Assembly (NCBI RefSeq): GCF_014076415.1
Contig: NZ_CP043568.1
Coordinates: 3,162,001-3,226,000 of the forward strand
Direction of reading: 5' to 3'
Length of the DNA: 64,000 bases
Origin: Comamonas testosteroni
GTDB taxonomy: Bacteria; Pseudomonadota; Gammaproteobacteria; Burkholderiales; Burkholderiaceae_C
Shown here: positions 44,044 through 52,763 of the stretch, one piece after another
Layout: the number at the start of each line of letters is the position of its first letter
Numbering within the stretch: position 1 is the stretch's first letter
Program-made: the position numbers and the translations under genes
The notes under the pieces: generated by a model
The model's database searches: none
Told to the model about the DNA's origin: nothing
Seen by the model: the letters and a program-made list of their open reading frames with translations, nothing else

Positions 44044-44916
44044 ATGGAGTGGACACTCGAACGTTTGAGCCAATTCGTCGCCGTGGCGGACTGTGGCTCC
44101 ATGACTCAAGCCGCTCGGCGCCAGGGCCGTACTCAATCTTCAGTGAGCATGGCCATGGGACTGCTGGAAGCGGATCTCGGGCTGGAGTTGTTTCAACGTA
44201 TAGGCCGATCGGTGCGACTCACGCAGGCTGGCGAAGTCATCTTGCTGGAGGCACGGGCCCTGCTCAATCAGGCCCAGGCGCTAGACCTGCGCGCGCGCAA
44301 GCTGTCACATGGCCAAACTGCCAAGCTTTGCGTGGCTATTGACGAGGCTCTGCCCTATCCACCGATTGCGAGGCTGCTGCAGGAATTGGCGCAACAGTTC
44401 CCAGCTCTGGAGTTGACCTTGCTCAATGGCACGGCGGCCGAAGCCGCACACCAGGTGCAATCTGGTCGTGCGGAACTTGCCTTTCAGTTTGACCGAGGTC
44501 CAGCAGGCGCTCAGTTTGCTCAACACTATGTGGCCGGAGTGCCGCAGATGGTGTTCGTATCGCGTGACCATGAGTTGGCCAAGTGCAATGGAGTCAAGCG
44601 CGAGGACCTTGCCGCTTATCGGCAGTTGGTGATGCACATCGAGGGTGTTGAAGACCTCGTGATCAGTCCGAGTATCTGGCGCTCGGAGAGCTTCTACGTG
44701 CTTGCTGACATGCTGGCCGACGGCATAGGCTGGGGAATTCTGCCGCGCAATATCGCGCAAGCGCCCGATATAGAGCCCCGCATCGTGACACTGGACTGCC
44801 CGGAATTGCAGCTTCCTCCGCTAGCTGTGCGTATGCTCAGTTTGCAAGGTAAAGCGCTGGGCGATACGGCCTTATGGATCGAGCAACGGCTTGCAACGCT
44901 GCTGCGTTCGAATTGA
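44044..44916 (+). CDS. LysR-family regulator (divergent from speG)
   Basis: This 290-residue regulator has an N-terminal HTH (MEWTLERLSQFVAVADCGSM, TQAARRQGRTQSSVSMAMGL) and a typical effector domain. Its last part reads GIGWGILPRNIA. The region between it and speG, just before ATG 44044, contains GATCAATCAttaaaaTTGATC, a dyad suitable for a LysR site. The effector is unknown, though a polyamine or an acetylation-related signal is possible. Confidence 0.9.
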   Translation: MEWTLERLSQFVAVADCGSMTQAARRQGRTQSSVSMAMGLLEADLGLELFQRIGRSVRLTQAGEVILLEARALLNQAQALDLRARKLSHGQTAKLCVAIDEALPYPPIARLLQELAQQFPALELTLLNGTAAEAAHQVQSGRAELAFQFDRGPAGAQFAQHYVAGVPQMVFVSRDHELAKCNGVKREDLAAYRQLVMHIEGVEDLVISPSIWRSESFYVLADMLADGIGWGILPRNIAQAPDIEPRIVTLDCPELQLPPLAVRMLSLQGKALGDTALWIEQRLATLLRSN

Positions 44917-45059
44917 CCAAGATTGAGCCTTGGAGAATTTCGAAGCTGTAGTTTCCAGTTCATCGTGAGAAACTGCATCAGATCGATCAGCGACAGTCCT
45001 GGATCGCCAGAAGAAACAGTCGTGGACCGCGATCCCTGAGCCTTCGAAGTTCATGCAGT

Positions 45060-45578
45060 TCACAGGGCCATGACCATTTCGTGCCAGGCCATGCCACCGT
45101 GGTCTGACTCCGAAGGACGCTGGTATTGGAATCCCAGGCGAGAGTACAGCACCACATGTCGCTCCTTGCACATCAGGTGGATGCTTCTCTTGCCCTCGGC
45201 GCGCATCTGCTCGACAAAGGTATGCATCATGGTGGTGGCGCAGCCCCGGCCTTGGAAGGCCGGATCGATCACCACGGACATGATGACCACGTTAGGTGCG
45301 GCAGCGTCATGCCCGACCAGCTCCTTGAACTCTTCATCAGACATGCGCACCTCGTAGGCGCAGCCGCAGTTGATGAAGCCAATGATCTGTCCATCGTGTT
45401 CCGTGATCAGGAAGCCATGCGGATATTCACGAATACGTTTGGTGATCTTGGCAAGCGTGGCTGCTTCATCACCTTCGTAGGCACCGGCTTCGATGACATA
45501 GCAGCGATCGGCGTCTTCTGGTCGGGCATGGCGGAACGTGAGATCTGGTGTCATGGCGGAGGTCATTTCAAGGCTCAT
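45060..45578 (-). CDS. GNAT N-acetyltransferase
   Basis: The 172-residue protein is a GNAT enzyme. The acetyl-CoA loop is PAFQGRGCATTMM, with Q/R-x-x-G-x-G/A as expected, and VVIDPAF precedes it. ESDHGGMAWHEMVMAL is the end. The substrate is unknown; it resembles the serotonin/arylalkylamine acetyltransferase-like group. Its start is only 14 bases from a broken LysR gene, which must once have been divergent, so its promoter now lies in the LysR remnant. Confidence 0.85.
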   Translation of the reverse strand: MSLEMTSAMTPDLTFRHARPEDADRCYVIEAGAYEGDEAATLAKITKRIREYPHGFLITEHDGQIIGFINCGCAYEVRMSDEEFKELVGHDAAAPNVVIMSVVIDPAFQGRGCATTMMHTFVEQMRAEGKRSIHLMCKERHVVLYSRLGFQYQRPSESDHGGMAWHEMVMAL

Positions 45579-45592
45579 AAATCCTCAATTTC

Positions 45593-46213
45593 ATGATCGC
45601 TGCAACCGACTTCACCACCTTTGCTTTGATGCCTGCGTTGATCTCCAGGATCGAGCAGGAGGCTCCTCATGTGCGCCTGCGCGTGGTTCATTCGCGTCAT
45701 CGGGACGCCTACAGCGACCTGGTGCAAGAAGGAGCCCATTTCGTCATGGGCTTTTCAGACGAATTCAGCCCCGTACAAGAAGGCGTGGAAGTCTTGCAGG
45801 GACATACCGATGCCTATGTCGTCGTTGCACGCAGAGATCATCCTCGCATCGGCAAGAGGCTCTCCATGGCGCAATATCTGGCGGAACACCATGTGGTCGT
45901 GAAACCCTGGCAGGAGGAGAAAGGCGTCATAGACGCAGCTTTGAGCAAGGGCGGGTGGACTCGCGAGATTGCGATAGAGCTGCCCAGTGTCATGGCCGCG
46001 CCCTTTATCGTGGCAAATTCGGATTTGCTCATCACCCTGCCCCGCCTGGCGGCACAGCAGTTGGAGGCATCGGCAGCGACTGCGATCTTCAAAGCACCTT
46101 TTGAAGTGCCGTCATACACCCTGAATGTGTATTTTCAGCACCGGCATCTGAGCAGTCCATGGCATCGCTGGATGCGCGTTCGTCTCGAGAGCGTATTGCG
46201 CCCAAAAGGGTGA
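45593..46213 (+). pseudogene. LysR effector domain without DNA-binding domain
   Basis: The frame starts MIAATDFTTFALMPALISRI and continues as a full LysR substrate-binding domain with KPWQEEKGVIDAALS and TLNVYFQHRHLSSPWHRWMR, ending at 46213. The ~90-residue helix-turn-helix is absent, and a stop codon lies four codons upstream in the same frame. IAATDF is where the hinge joins the effector domain. The upstream half was lost by deletion, leaving only 14 bases to the divergent GNAT gene. It cannot act as a classical regulator. Confidence 0.85.
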
Positions 46214-46564
46214 CTAAGGCGTGTGAGCGATTGACCTTTTGGGTCGAAGCTGCTTTAGATCTCTGGCGGCTCTCGGCCAGGAGCAGCCGTTCGAGAAGGC
46301 TGCTTGGCCGACTGCTTCAAGCTGACAGCTGATGCAGGGGCTTCAACACCGAATGTCGGCGGCGATCAACAGCTCAACTTGATGAACTCTGGCTGCAATC
46401 TCCAAGAATCGGCATTCAAGGATGTCCGCAGCCATTGTCGGAGACCGCCACGACCCGGCCCCTTGACGACGATTCACCGTGCCTTCAGGCAAAATCCAGA
46501 TGATCGGGGCAAGCCTGGCGTCAGGTCTGCCGGGAAGCCCACCTTGAAGAATGGAGCAACATCA
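46214..46564. other. intergenic region with a strong hairpin
   Basis: No gene is supported before ATG 46565. At 46274-46310 the sequence CGGCCAGGAGCAGCC and GGCTGCTTGGCCG can pair almost fully with a small bulge. This is a variant of the dispersed CCGGCCAGAAGCAG palindrome. Confidence 0.55.
46274..46310. repeat. variant dispersed palindrome with long stem
   Basis: The left arm CGGCCAGGAGCAGCC pairs with GGCTGCTTGGCCG, leaving a two-base bulge and a nine-base loop. Its core CGGCCAGGAGCAG differs by one base from the common CCGGCCAGAAGCAG core. Confidence 0.6.
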
Positions 46565-47005
46565 ATGGCACTGACGAAGAAGGGCGAGTTCTGGTACGGG
46601 ACGACGTCCGGCGACACCCAAGCCGAGCTGCGCAGCTACAGCGTTGCGAATCGCCATGAGGCCGTCCGGTTTGCCTCGTCCAAATGCAATTGCGGGTGCC
46701 GGACTTTTGCGCTGCAGACCGACGAAGAAGCCGGCGTGGCAATCCGTACCTGCACCGACTGCGGGCAGAAACACCTGATGGGCGACAGCGCGGACCACGT
46801 TGAAGAGGCAGCCCCCGAGGCGCACGAATGCGTGTGCGAGAACGAGGTGTTCGAGTTGATGTCCGGCGTCTCCGTGTACGAAGGCACACATGACGTACGC
46901 TGGTATTACATCGCTTGCCACTGCGTGGAATGCAATCTGGTCGGAGTCTTCGCAGACTGGAAGTGTGAAGCAGGTGATGCGGCGGCCTTCCTCGCCAAGG
47001 TATGA
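46565..47005 (+). CDS. Cys-rich conserved hypothetical protein (146 aa)
   Basis: The 146-residue protein begins MALTKKGEFWYGTTSGDTQA and has several zinc-like cysteine groups: CNCGC near 42-46, CTDC near 63-66, CVCEN near 94-98, and CHCVECN near 120-126. The layout suggests a zinc-stabilised all-beta protein. GGAGC lies nine bases before ATG. I do not recognise the family; it may be a conserved protein of unknown function. It is followed by a repeat and the IS30-family element. Confidence 0.65.
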   Translation: MALTKKGEFWYGTTSGDTQAELRSYSVANRHEAVRFASSKCNCGCRTFALQTDEEAGVAIRTCTDCGQKHLMGDSADHVEEAAPEAHECVCENEVFELMSGVSVYEGTHDVRWYYIACHCVECNLVGVFADWKCEAGDAAAFLAKV

Positions 47006-47078
47006 GCGCGCGCGCCCTTCACAGATCCTGCTCACAGGCTCGAGTGGCCGAAGAGTGTCATGAGGTGGTTGGTGTATT

Positions 47079-47100
47079 GCAGCGACCGATTGAATCCACC
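47079..47100 (+). repeat. TGxCCGATTGAATCC repeat, copy 2
   Basis: The sequence reads GCAGCGACCGATTGAATCCACC and matches the two other copies (32196 and 59570). The IS30-family left end begins 10 bp later. Confidence 0.55.
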
Positions 47101-47109
47101 CAGCCCGCA

Positions 47110-48558
47110 TTCAACGAGTCGTCGCAACACTGCGTCTGTTTGTCGAGCGTAGCAACTCATTGAAGGCCTCTGCGGGCGTCTGCCATCCGAGCGTCTTGCG
47201 CGGTCTTGTGTTCAAGGCCAGCGCCACTGCCTGCAGATCGGTTGCTCGATGCGCGCTGAGGTCCGTGCCCTTTGGGAAGTATTGGCGTAGCAGCCCGTTG
47301 GTGTTCTCGTTGGTGCCTCTTTGCCAAGGACTCTGCGGGTCGCAGAAGTAGACCTGCAGGCCAGTGTGCATCGAGAGTTGCACATGCTGGGCCATCTCCG
47401 CACCCTGGTCCCAAGTCAGAGACTTCTTCAACTGCTTCGGCAGCGAACTCATGGCTTTGGTGATCGCCTCTCGCACCGCCTCGGCACCGTGACCAGCCAA
47501 TGCGGGGCCGTGCTTGTCTCGTGGCTGCTGACGATGGCCAGGCATAGACGGCAGGTGCAGCAGCATCGTGAAGCGCGTCGTCCTCTCAACCAGCGTGCCA
47601 ATCGCCGAGCTATCCAGGCCAAGGATGAGGTCACCTTCCCAGTGGCCTGGTACTGCGCGATCTTCAACGCTGGCCGGTCGCTCGCTGATCATGATCTCTG
47701 GCGTGACGAACGACTTCCCGCGGCCTCTGACACGCTCTCTGGGCACGCGCAGAGCACGGCCCGTGCGCAGGCACGCCGTTAATTCACGCTGCAGCGCTCC
47801 ACGGCCCTGCACGTACAACGCTTGATAGATTGCCTCGTGGCTGATGCGCATCGAAGTGTCCTTGGGGAAGTCGATTGGTAGCCTATTGGAGATCTGTTGA
47901 GGGCTCCACGCGCGCGACCATCTGCGCGCTTGCCGGCGCCCCTGCCGCCGACCGTTCCAAGGCACCTGCGGCCCGGCAATCGTTCGCCCGCCAGGCGTCG
48001 CGATGTTCCCGGCAAGCCGATCTTGAACGTACTTGCGTAGCGCGTGGTTGCTCACCAGCTTGACCTCCTTGGGCCTTCTCGCTGCACGGTCCGCATGCCA
48101 TTGCGCTGTATGCGAACGGTACTCCAGATTGCCGCCACGCGTCGCCGCATTGCGCTGCAGCTCGCGTGAGATCGTCGAGGCAGCACGCCCGAGTTGACGG
48201 GCGATCTCCCGGACACCGTCGCCGCGGGCACGCGCCAGCGCGATCTCCTCACGCTCGGCAAACGACAAGTAGCGGCCTGTGGGCTGCGCAGCGGACGGTG
48301 CAAGATGGGAAGGCGGCATACCGCCAGATTGTCGGAACCACCGGGCTCCAACAGCCATGGACACCCCTGCAACAGCGGCCGCGTCCTCACTGCTGAGCCC
48401 ACGTGCGATTGCCTGCCAAAACGGCCATCGCGCTGCACGATGCAGAACCGGTGGTCGTCCGGGGGAGCGCAACTTTGCGCGCAGCGACGCGCTCGCCTTC
48501 CTTATCTTCACATTCATTCAACACCTCCGAATAAGACGTGTTGCAACGATGGGTTGAA
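47110..48558. mobile_element. IS30-family insertion sequence (about 1.45 kb)
   Basis: The ends form an imperfect inverted repeat. The left begins TTCAACGAGTCGTCGCAACAC and the right, read inwards on the minus strand, TTCAACCCATCGTTGCAACAC, differing at only a few positions. The single transposase gene fills the element. The left end lies next to a dispersed repeat. No clear target-site duplication was found by eye. The element abuts a truncated lysE-like gene on its right. Confidence 0.85.
47111..48517 (-). CDS. IS30-family transposase
   Basis: This 468-residue transposase has two N-terminal HTH segments: the first in SSEDAAAVAGVSMAVGARWF, the second, IS30-like, in FAEREEIALARARGDGVREI and ARQLGRAASTISRELQRNAA. 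The DDE catalytic domain contains HWEGDLILG, RTTRFTML, KSLTWDQGAEMAQH and PWQRGTNENTNGLLRQYFPK. Asp, Asp and Glu are all present. The frame is intact, so the element may be active. Its N-terminal extension is longer than IS30 itself (about 380 residues). Confidence 0.93.
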   Translation of the reverse strand: MNVKIRKASASLRAKLRSPGRPPVLHRAARWPFWQAIARGLSSEDAAAVAGVSMAVGARWFRQSGGMPPSHLAPSAAQPTGRYLSFAEREEIALARARGDGVREIARQLGRAASTISRELQRNAATRGGNLEYRSHTAQWHADRAARRPKEVKLVSNHALRKYVQDRLAGNIATPGGRTIAGPQVPWNGRRQGRRQARRWSRAWSPQQISNRLPIDFPKDTSMRISHEAIYQALYVQGRGALQRELTACLRTGRALRVPRERVRGRGKSFVTPEIMISERPASVEDRAVPGHWEGDLILGLDSSAIGTLVERTTRFTMLLHLPSMPGHRQQPRDKHGPALAGHGAEAVREAITKAMSSLPKQLKKSLTWDQGAEMAQHVQLSMHTGLQVYFCDPQSPWQRGTNENTNGLLRQYFPKGTDLSAHRATDLQAVALALNTRPRKTLGWQTPAEAFNELLRSTNRRSVATTR

Positions 48559-48647
48559 CTCACCAAGTAAACCATGTTCGGTACTGGAGTGAGGACCACT
48601 CCAAGGGAAACAAGGCCGAAAGCAAGCCAATTCTCAAAGCCAGGCAT
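48559..48647 (-). pseudogene. 5' fragment of a second LysE-family exporter
   Basis: From the minus-strand ATG at 48647, MPGFENWLAFGLVSLGVVLT, PVPNMVYLVSS is the first helix of a LysE/RhtB exporter. The family PGPN appears here as PVPN. The frame then runs into the IS30-family end at 48558. No continuation of lysE is visible on the other side of the element, so the rest was deleted or moved. It is distinct from the intact LysE at 17757. Confidence 0.8.
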
Positions 48648-48692
48648 GATGGTTTCTCACGTGTTATTGCCTTTGAATACATCAGTCGAGAT

Positions 48693-48712
48693 CTGCTTCT
48701 GGCCGAAAGCAG
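48693..48712. repeat. dispersed palindrome, inverted orientation
   Basis: CTGCTT (48693-48698) pairs with AAGCAG (48707-48712) around CTGGCCGA. This is the reverse complement of the common CGGCCAGAAGCAG core and gives the best view of its hairpin form. Confidence 0.6.
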
Positions 48713-48728
48713 CAGCGCTTGACCCGAA

Positions 48729-49667
48729 TCAGGCAGCCGCCGAGTGAGCGGCTCTCTCCAGTCGTATGCGCCCGATATTCATCAACAACATGCCAAAGAT
48801 GGCCATGGTGCCGCCGCCCAGCAGCGAGCTGGTAATGGGCTCTCCGAGCCAGAAGCTGGACAGCAGCATGCCAAACAGCGGCACCAGGGACATATACGCG
48901 GCTGCGGCGCCAGCACCCAGCTCCTGGATACCCTTCAAGTACCAGGCGTAAGCCAATGCCGTAGCGCCCAGGGCCAGGGCCACAACGCTGTACCAGGCGA
49001 CGGCAGGGGCTTTTGCCAGGGCAGTCCAGGCGGATGGGCCCTCAAGGGCAATGCTGGCCATAAGAAGCAGTGCAGCGCCAATGAGCGTGGTCACCGTCGT
49101 CGTCGTCAGCGCATCCACGCGGGTTAGAACGATGCGTCCTATCAGGGTATAGGCAACCCAACATGCGGCGCAACCAAGCAGCAGCCACTCTCCCATGCCG
49201 GACGAGGAAGACACCAGGTCCCCCAAAGCACCGTCACTCAGCGCATACAGGGCGCCCGTCACGGCCAGCACCAAGCCCAGGCACATGATGGCGTTCACGC
49301 GTTCACGAAACAGCAGCGCTGCGAACAGCATGGTCAGAACCGGGTTGAGTGCCACCACCATGGCCGCCTTGCCCGCAGGCACGGTCTTGAGTGCCAGCAA
49401 GAAGAACACGGAGTAGCCCAGAACACCTACGGCAGAAGCGCAGGCCAGGCCCGCCCATTGGCGAGGCCCCAGGACACGCAATGCACCCATGCGCTCGCTG
49501 CGGTACAACCAAAGCATCAGCAGGAGCCCAGCCAGGAAGAAGCGCAGGCTGGCCGCAGCCAGTGGAGGCATGGCTTGCGCGACGATGCGTCCCCAGGGCC
49601 AGGAAGCACCCCACAGGGCAGCCATGCCAATCAATCCCAAATGAGTGGAGGTTCGCAATGTATTCAT
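48729..49667 (-). CDS. EamA/DMT-family transporter
   Basis: The 312-residue protein has ten helices in two EamA repeats. It starts MNTLRTSTHLGLIGMAALWG, followed by ASWPWGRIVAQAMPP; conserved LRFFLAGLLLMLW and the second-repeat GEPITSSLLGGG match. It is an exporter of metabolites or amino acids. The LysR gene at 49719 is divergent with only 51 bases between, so it is very probably its regulator. Confidence 0.88.
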   Translation of the reverse strand: MNTLRTSTHLGLIGMAALWGASWPWGRIVAQAMPPLAAASLRFFLAGLLLMLWLYRSERMGALRVLGPRQWAGLACASAVGVLGYSVFFLLALKTVPAGKAAMVVALNPVLTMLFAALLFRERVNAIMCLGLVLAVTGALYALSDGALGDLVSSSSGMGEWLLLGCAACWVAYTLIGRIVLTRVDALTTTTVTTLIGAALLLMASIALEGPSAWTALAKAPAVAWYSVVALALGATALAYAWYLKGIQELGAGAAAAYMSLVPLFGMLLSSFWLGEPITSSLLGGGTMAIFGMLLMNIGRIRLERAAHSAAA

Positions 49668-49680
49668 GAGACGTTACTAT

Positions 49681-49691
49681 CTGATAATCAG
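49681..49691. promoter_or_regulatory. small palindrome in the EamA/LysR promoter
   Basis: The palindrome CTGAT-A-ATCAG lies in the middle of the 51-base gap between the two divergent starts. It has the form of a LysR-type T-N-A core site and is the likely shared operator. Confidence 0.55.
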
Positions 49692-49718
49692 TATTCATCG
49701 TCGAATGAGTAAAAGCTC

Positions 49719-50603
49719 ATGACATTCACGCAACTCGAAGTCTTTGCTGCGCTCGCCCGGGTCGGCAGCTTCTCGCGCGCAGCGGGTGTGCTGGGTATTT
49801 CCCAGAGCGGAGTCAGCCATGCCATCAAGCAGTTGGAGACAGAGCTCGGCGTCTCGCTTTTCAAACGAGAAGGAGCAGCGGCAACACTGACCGAAGTGGG
49901 CGCCAGGCTACTGAGCCGCGCCAATGACATCCTTCAGCAAAAAGAGGCATTGCAGCAGGAAGCCGATGCGGAGCATGGCATTGCCCGGGGCACCTTGCGC
50001 ATTGCATCTTTTGGTGCCACCTCGTCGCTGCGTCTGCTGCCGAGGCTCCTGGCACGCTTTCAGCAGAGGCACCCCCTGGTCGAGGTGCACATCGAGGAAG
50101 CCATAGATAGCACGGTCGTTCAGTGGTTGCTGGAACGGCGCGTGGAACTGGGCTTTGTCGTCTTGCCCGACGAACGCTTCGATACCCTGACCCTGGCCGA
50201 AGACGAGTTGGTGGCGGTGCTGCCTGCTGCGCACCCTCTTGCGTCCCAATCGGCCATTGCTGCCATGAGCTTTCATGGACAGCCCTTTATCCGTACCAGC
50301 GCAGGCTCAGGCCCCCATATCGATGCTTTTTTGGCCAGCCAGGGCGCTTCACCCAGAACTCTGTTCAGGTTTGAGCAGCTCACCTCGATGATGGGCTTTG
50401 TCGCGCAAGGCGAGGCAGTCACCATTGCCGCACGTCTGGCTCTGCCCGAGCCCCCGGCAGGTGTTGTCTACCGCCCGTTAAAGCCCTGTTGTCGCCGGAA
50501 AATCGCGTTGGCCGCGCTGAGCTTTGACAAGCTCTCGCCCGCTGCATTGGCTTTTGTCGAGCTGGCCCGGAAAAGCAGGACCAGCCTGACGGTTGAGTAC
50601 TGA
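49719..50603 (+). CDS. LysR-family regulator of the EamA exporter
   Basis: This 294-residue regulator begins MTFTQLEVFAALARVGSFSR, AAGVLGISQSGVSHAIKQLE, the full HTH, and ends after a substrate-binding domain with FEQLTSMMGFVAQGEAVTIA. The short distance to the EamA gene and the palindrome between them support regulation of that transporter. No other target is nearby. Confidence 0.9.
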   Translation: MTFTQLEVFAALARVGSFSRAAGVLGISQSGVSHAIKQLETELGVSLFKREGAAATLTEVGARLLSRANDILQQKEALQQEADAEHGIARGTLRIASFGATSSLRLLPRLLARFQQRHPLVEVHIEEAIDSTVVQWLLERRVELGFVVLPDERFDTLTLAEDELVAVLPAAHPLASQSAIAAMSFHGQPFIRTSAGSGPHIDAFLASQGASPRTLFRFEQLTSMMGFVAQGEAVTIAARLALPEPPAGVVYRPLKPCCRRKIALAALSFDKLSPAALAFVELARKSRTSLTVEY

Positions 50604-50771
50604 GCGACCTCGTCATCCGAAGCAAGTGGTCTCCCGAATGCCTGGGGCCAAAGGTAGTCTGCAAAGGCCACGCAAGGCAGATTGCCGTCTTCGATAAGGC
50701 AACAAGTTATGGCCGAGCGATGATTGCAAGGTTCATTGCATTGCTGGATATCGGGCGACCAGCCTTTGCCG

Positions 50772-51005
50772 TCATGGGAGGCTCAAGTCCATACCGAGCA
50801 TCCTGGCAAGGCCGAAGGTGAACAGCAACACACACAGCAGCGCCAGCATGAAGGCGGCAGCCACCTTGCTGCCCGTGCGCAGCAGCGCGCGCCTGTCCAT
50901 TCCCTTCTTTCCTTGGTCGTAATGCCACTTGATGGCGAAGAACATGCACGCGCCGAAGATGAGAACCTTGAACGTAACAAAGATTACAGGGACCCAATCG
51001 ATCAT
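50772..51005 (-). CDS. small membrane protein (77 aa)
   Basis: Residues 7-27 (VIFVTFKVLIFGACMFFAI) and 50-70 (AAAFMLALLCVLLFTFGLA) are hydrophobic helices with a basic loop between (GKKGMDRRALLRTG). It is a conserved-looking small integral protein but I recognise no family. It lies between the LysR and MocR genes without clear linkage. Confidence 0.6.
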   Translation of the reverse strand: MIDWVPVIFVTFKVLIFGACMFFAIKWHYDQGKKGMDRRALLRTGSKVAAAFMLALLCVLLFTFGLARMLGMDLSLP

Positions 51006-51147
51006 TTTGAGAATTTCCAGCTATGACTTGACACTGTCTACCGTGAGGAACACCGCTTCCTGAAGGAGAGAGGCGAAAACGTCAGCGATTGCCATACAAG
51101 AATGGGATCGCTACACGCTCTGAGGCATATTACTTAAAAACAATTTC

Positions 51148-51176
51148 CATACATTGAGACAAAATGTCTGCGTATG
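51148..51176. promoter_or_regulatory. dyad overlapping the MocR start
   Basis: The inverted repeat AGACA-AAA-TGTCT (51157-51169) is flanked by CATAC (51148-51152) and GTATG (51172-51176). It runs into the start codon at 51174, a position suited to autoregulation by the MocR protein. Confidence 0.55.
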
Positions 51177-52565
51177 AAAACCATACAAGATGACAGTTTG
51201 CCAGTTTGGCTGCCGCGATTGGCCGTGCATGGCGGGCCGCGCTTCTTGCAGATTGCGGATGCCTTGCAGGCGGCAATGGCAGATGGATCCCTGAAGCCGG
51301 GTGATCGTCTGCCTCCGCAGCGTCAGCTGGCAGCACAGCTGAACCTCGACCTGACGACGGTCACGCGCGCATACGACGAAGCCAGACGCCGCCATCTGCT
51401 TGAGGGCCGCGGCGCGCGAGGTACTTATGTCGCGGCACCGAAAGTTGAACTGACCTCGGTCCTCGACCTGAGCATGAACACGCCCCCCCCGCCCGCTGGC
51501 GTGGACTTCGACGATCTGCTGAAGCAAGGCCTTTCTCAGGTGATGATGGGGGCAGACACCGCATTGCTGATGACTTACCACCTGGGCGGAGGAAGCGACT
51601 CCGACCGTAAGGCAGGAGCCAGATGGCTGGAGCCGATGTTTGGATCCCTGGATTCAGCGCAGGTTGTTGTCTGCCCGGGCGCGCAAGCGGCAATTGCCGC
51701 ATTGATCCTGGCGCTGACGAAGCCTGGCGATGTGATATTGGCAGAGCCAGCAAGTTATCCGGGCCTGCGTACTGCAGCAACCCAGTTGGGCCGGTGCATC
51801 GTGGCGGTGGAAGCGGACCAGCACGGGATGGTGCCCGAGATGCTGGAGCAGGCCTGCCATCGGCACCAGCCTGGGCTGGTCTACCTCAACCCCACATTGC
51901 AGAACCCGACCGCCATCACCATTCCGGAGCGTCGGCGCAAGGAGTTGGCCGGCATCGCGAAGCGCTGCAATGTACGCATCGTTGAAGATGACCCCTACTG
52001 GCTGCTTGCCGATGCACCGCCACCACCTATTGCCACGTTTGCCCCGGAACAGGTGTGCTACATCTCGACCCTGTCGAAATGCCTGACCCCCGGTTTGCGT
52101 GTCGCCTTCGTGCTCATGCGTGACCAGTTTGAACGCGAACGTTTCCTGGTCGCGCTCAGGTCATTTGCGCTGATGGTCGCTCCTCTGACGGCCGCACTGG
52201 CCACACAGTGGATCCTCGACGGTTCGGCTGCTGCGTTGATGGAAGGCGTACGCAAGGAGGCGCGTCTGCGCCACTGGATGGCCAGGGATATTCTTGCGGG
52301 GAGGTACAGCGGCACTGGAGACGGCCTGCATGTATGGCTCGAGTTGCCAGGGTATTGGAGCTCCTCACAGCTTGCGCGCGCAGCCGACAGCGAGGGCATC
52401 GCAGTCACTCCGGCTGAGGCATTCGCCACCGGCAACAACTCCGTCAATGCCATTCGCATCTCGTTGGGCAGCATCAAGGACCGCGGACGCTTGCAGACGG
52501 GCCTTCAAAGGCTGTCTCATCTGCTTGCACGAAGGCCCGAACCGTTCAGCGCTGCGGTGGTATAG
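51174..52565 (+). CDS. second MocR-type regulator (GntR + aminotransferase)
   Basis: The 463-residue protein has a winged helix (DRLPPQRQLAAQLNLDLTTV, TRAYDEARRRHLLEGRG) and a fold-type I domain. The PLP lysine is in ISTLSKCLTPGLRVAF, with VYLNPTLQNPTAITI and VEDDPYWLL as family features. No divergent target gene is present, only a small membrane protein, so its target is not apparent. It may regulate distant genes or itself through the dyad over its start. Confidence 0.9.
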   Translation: MKTIQDDSLPVWLPRLAVHGGPRFLQIADALQAAMADGSLKPGDRLPPQRQLAAQLNLDLTTVTRAYDEARRRHLLEGRGARGTYVAAPKVELTSVLDLSMNTPPPPAGVDFDDLLKQGLSQVMMGADTALLMTYHLGGGSDSDRKAGARWLEPMFGSLDSAQVVVCPGAQAAIAALILALTKPGDVILAEPASYPGLRTAATQLGRCIVAVEADQHGMVPEMLEQACHRHQPGLVYLNPTLQNPTAITIPERRRKELAGIAKRCNVRIVEDDPYWLLADAPPPPIATFAPEQVCYISTLSKCLTPGLRVAFVLMRDQFERERFLVALRSFALMVAPLTAALATQWILDGSAAALMEGVRKEARLRHWMARDILAGRYSGTGDGLHVWLELPGYWSSSQLARAADSEGIAVTPAEAFATGNNSVNAIRISLGSIKDRGRLQTGLQRLSHLLARRPEPFSAAVV

Positions 52566-52763
52566 ATGCCCGGGAAAGACGGTGCACCATTCAGGAGCCC
52601 CCTCAATGCGGTCGCATCCAGGCCGGTTCAGCCATTGACTGCTCCAGCTTTTTTCCGCAGAGGACTCATACGGCCGCGACACCTGCTTCACCGATGACAT
52701 TTCCTGACTTTTCACTCCAGACGCACTTGTTACCATGCGTTCAAAACAGCCTGGAGGGAGTAC

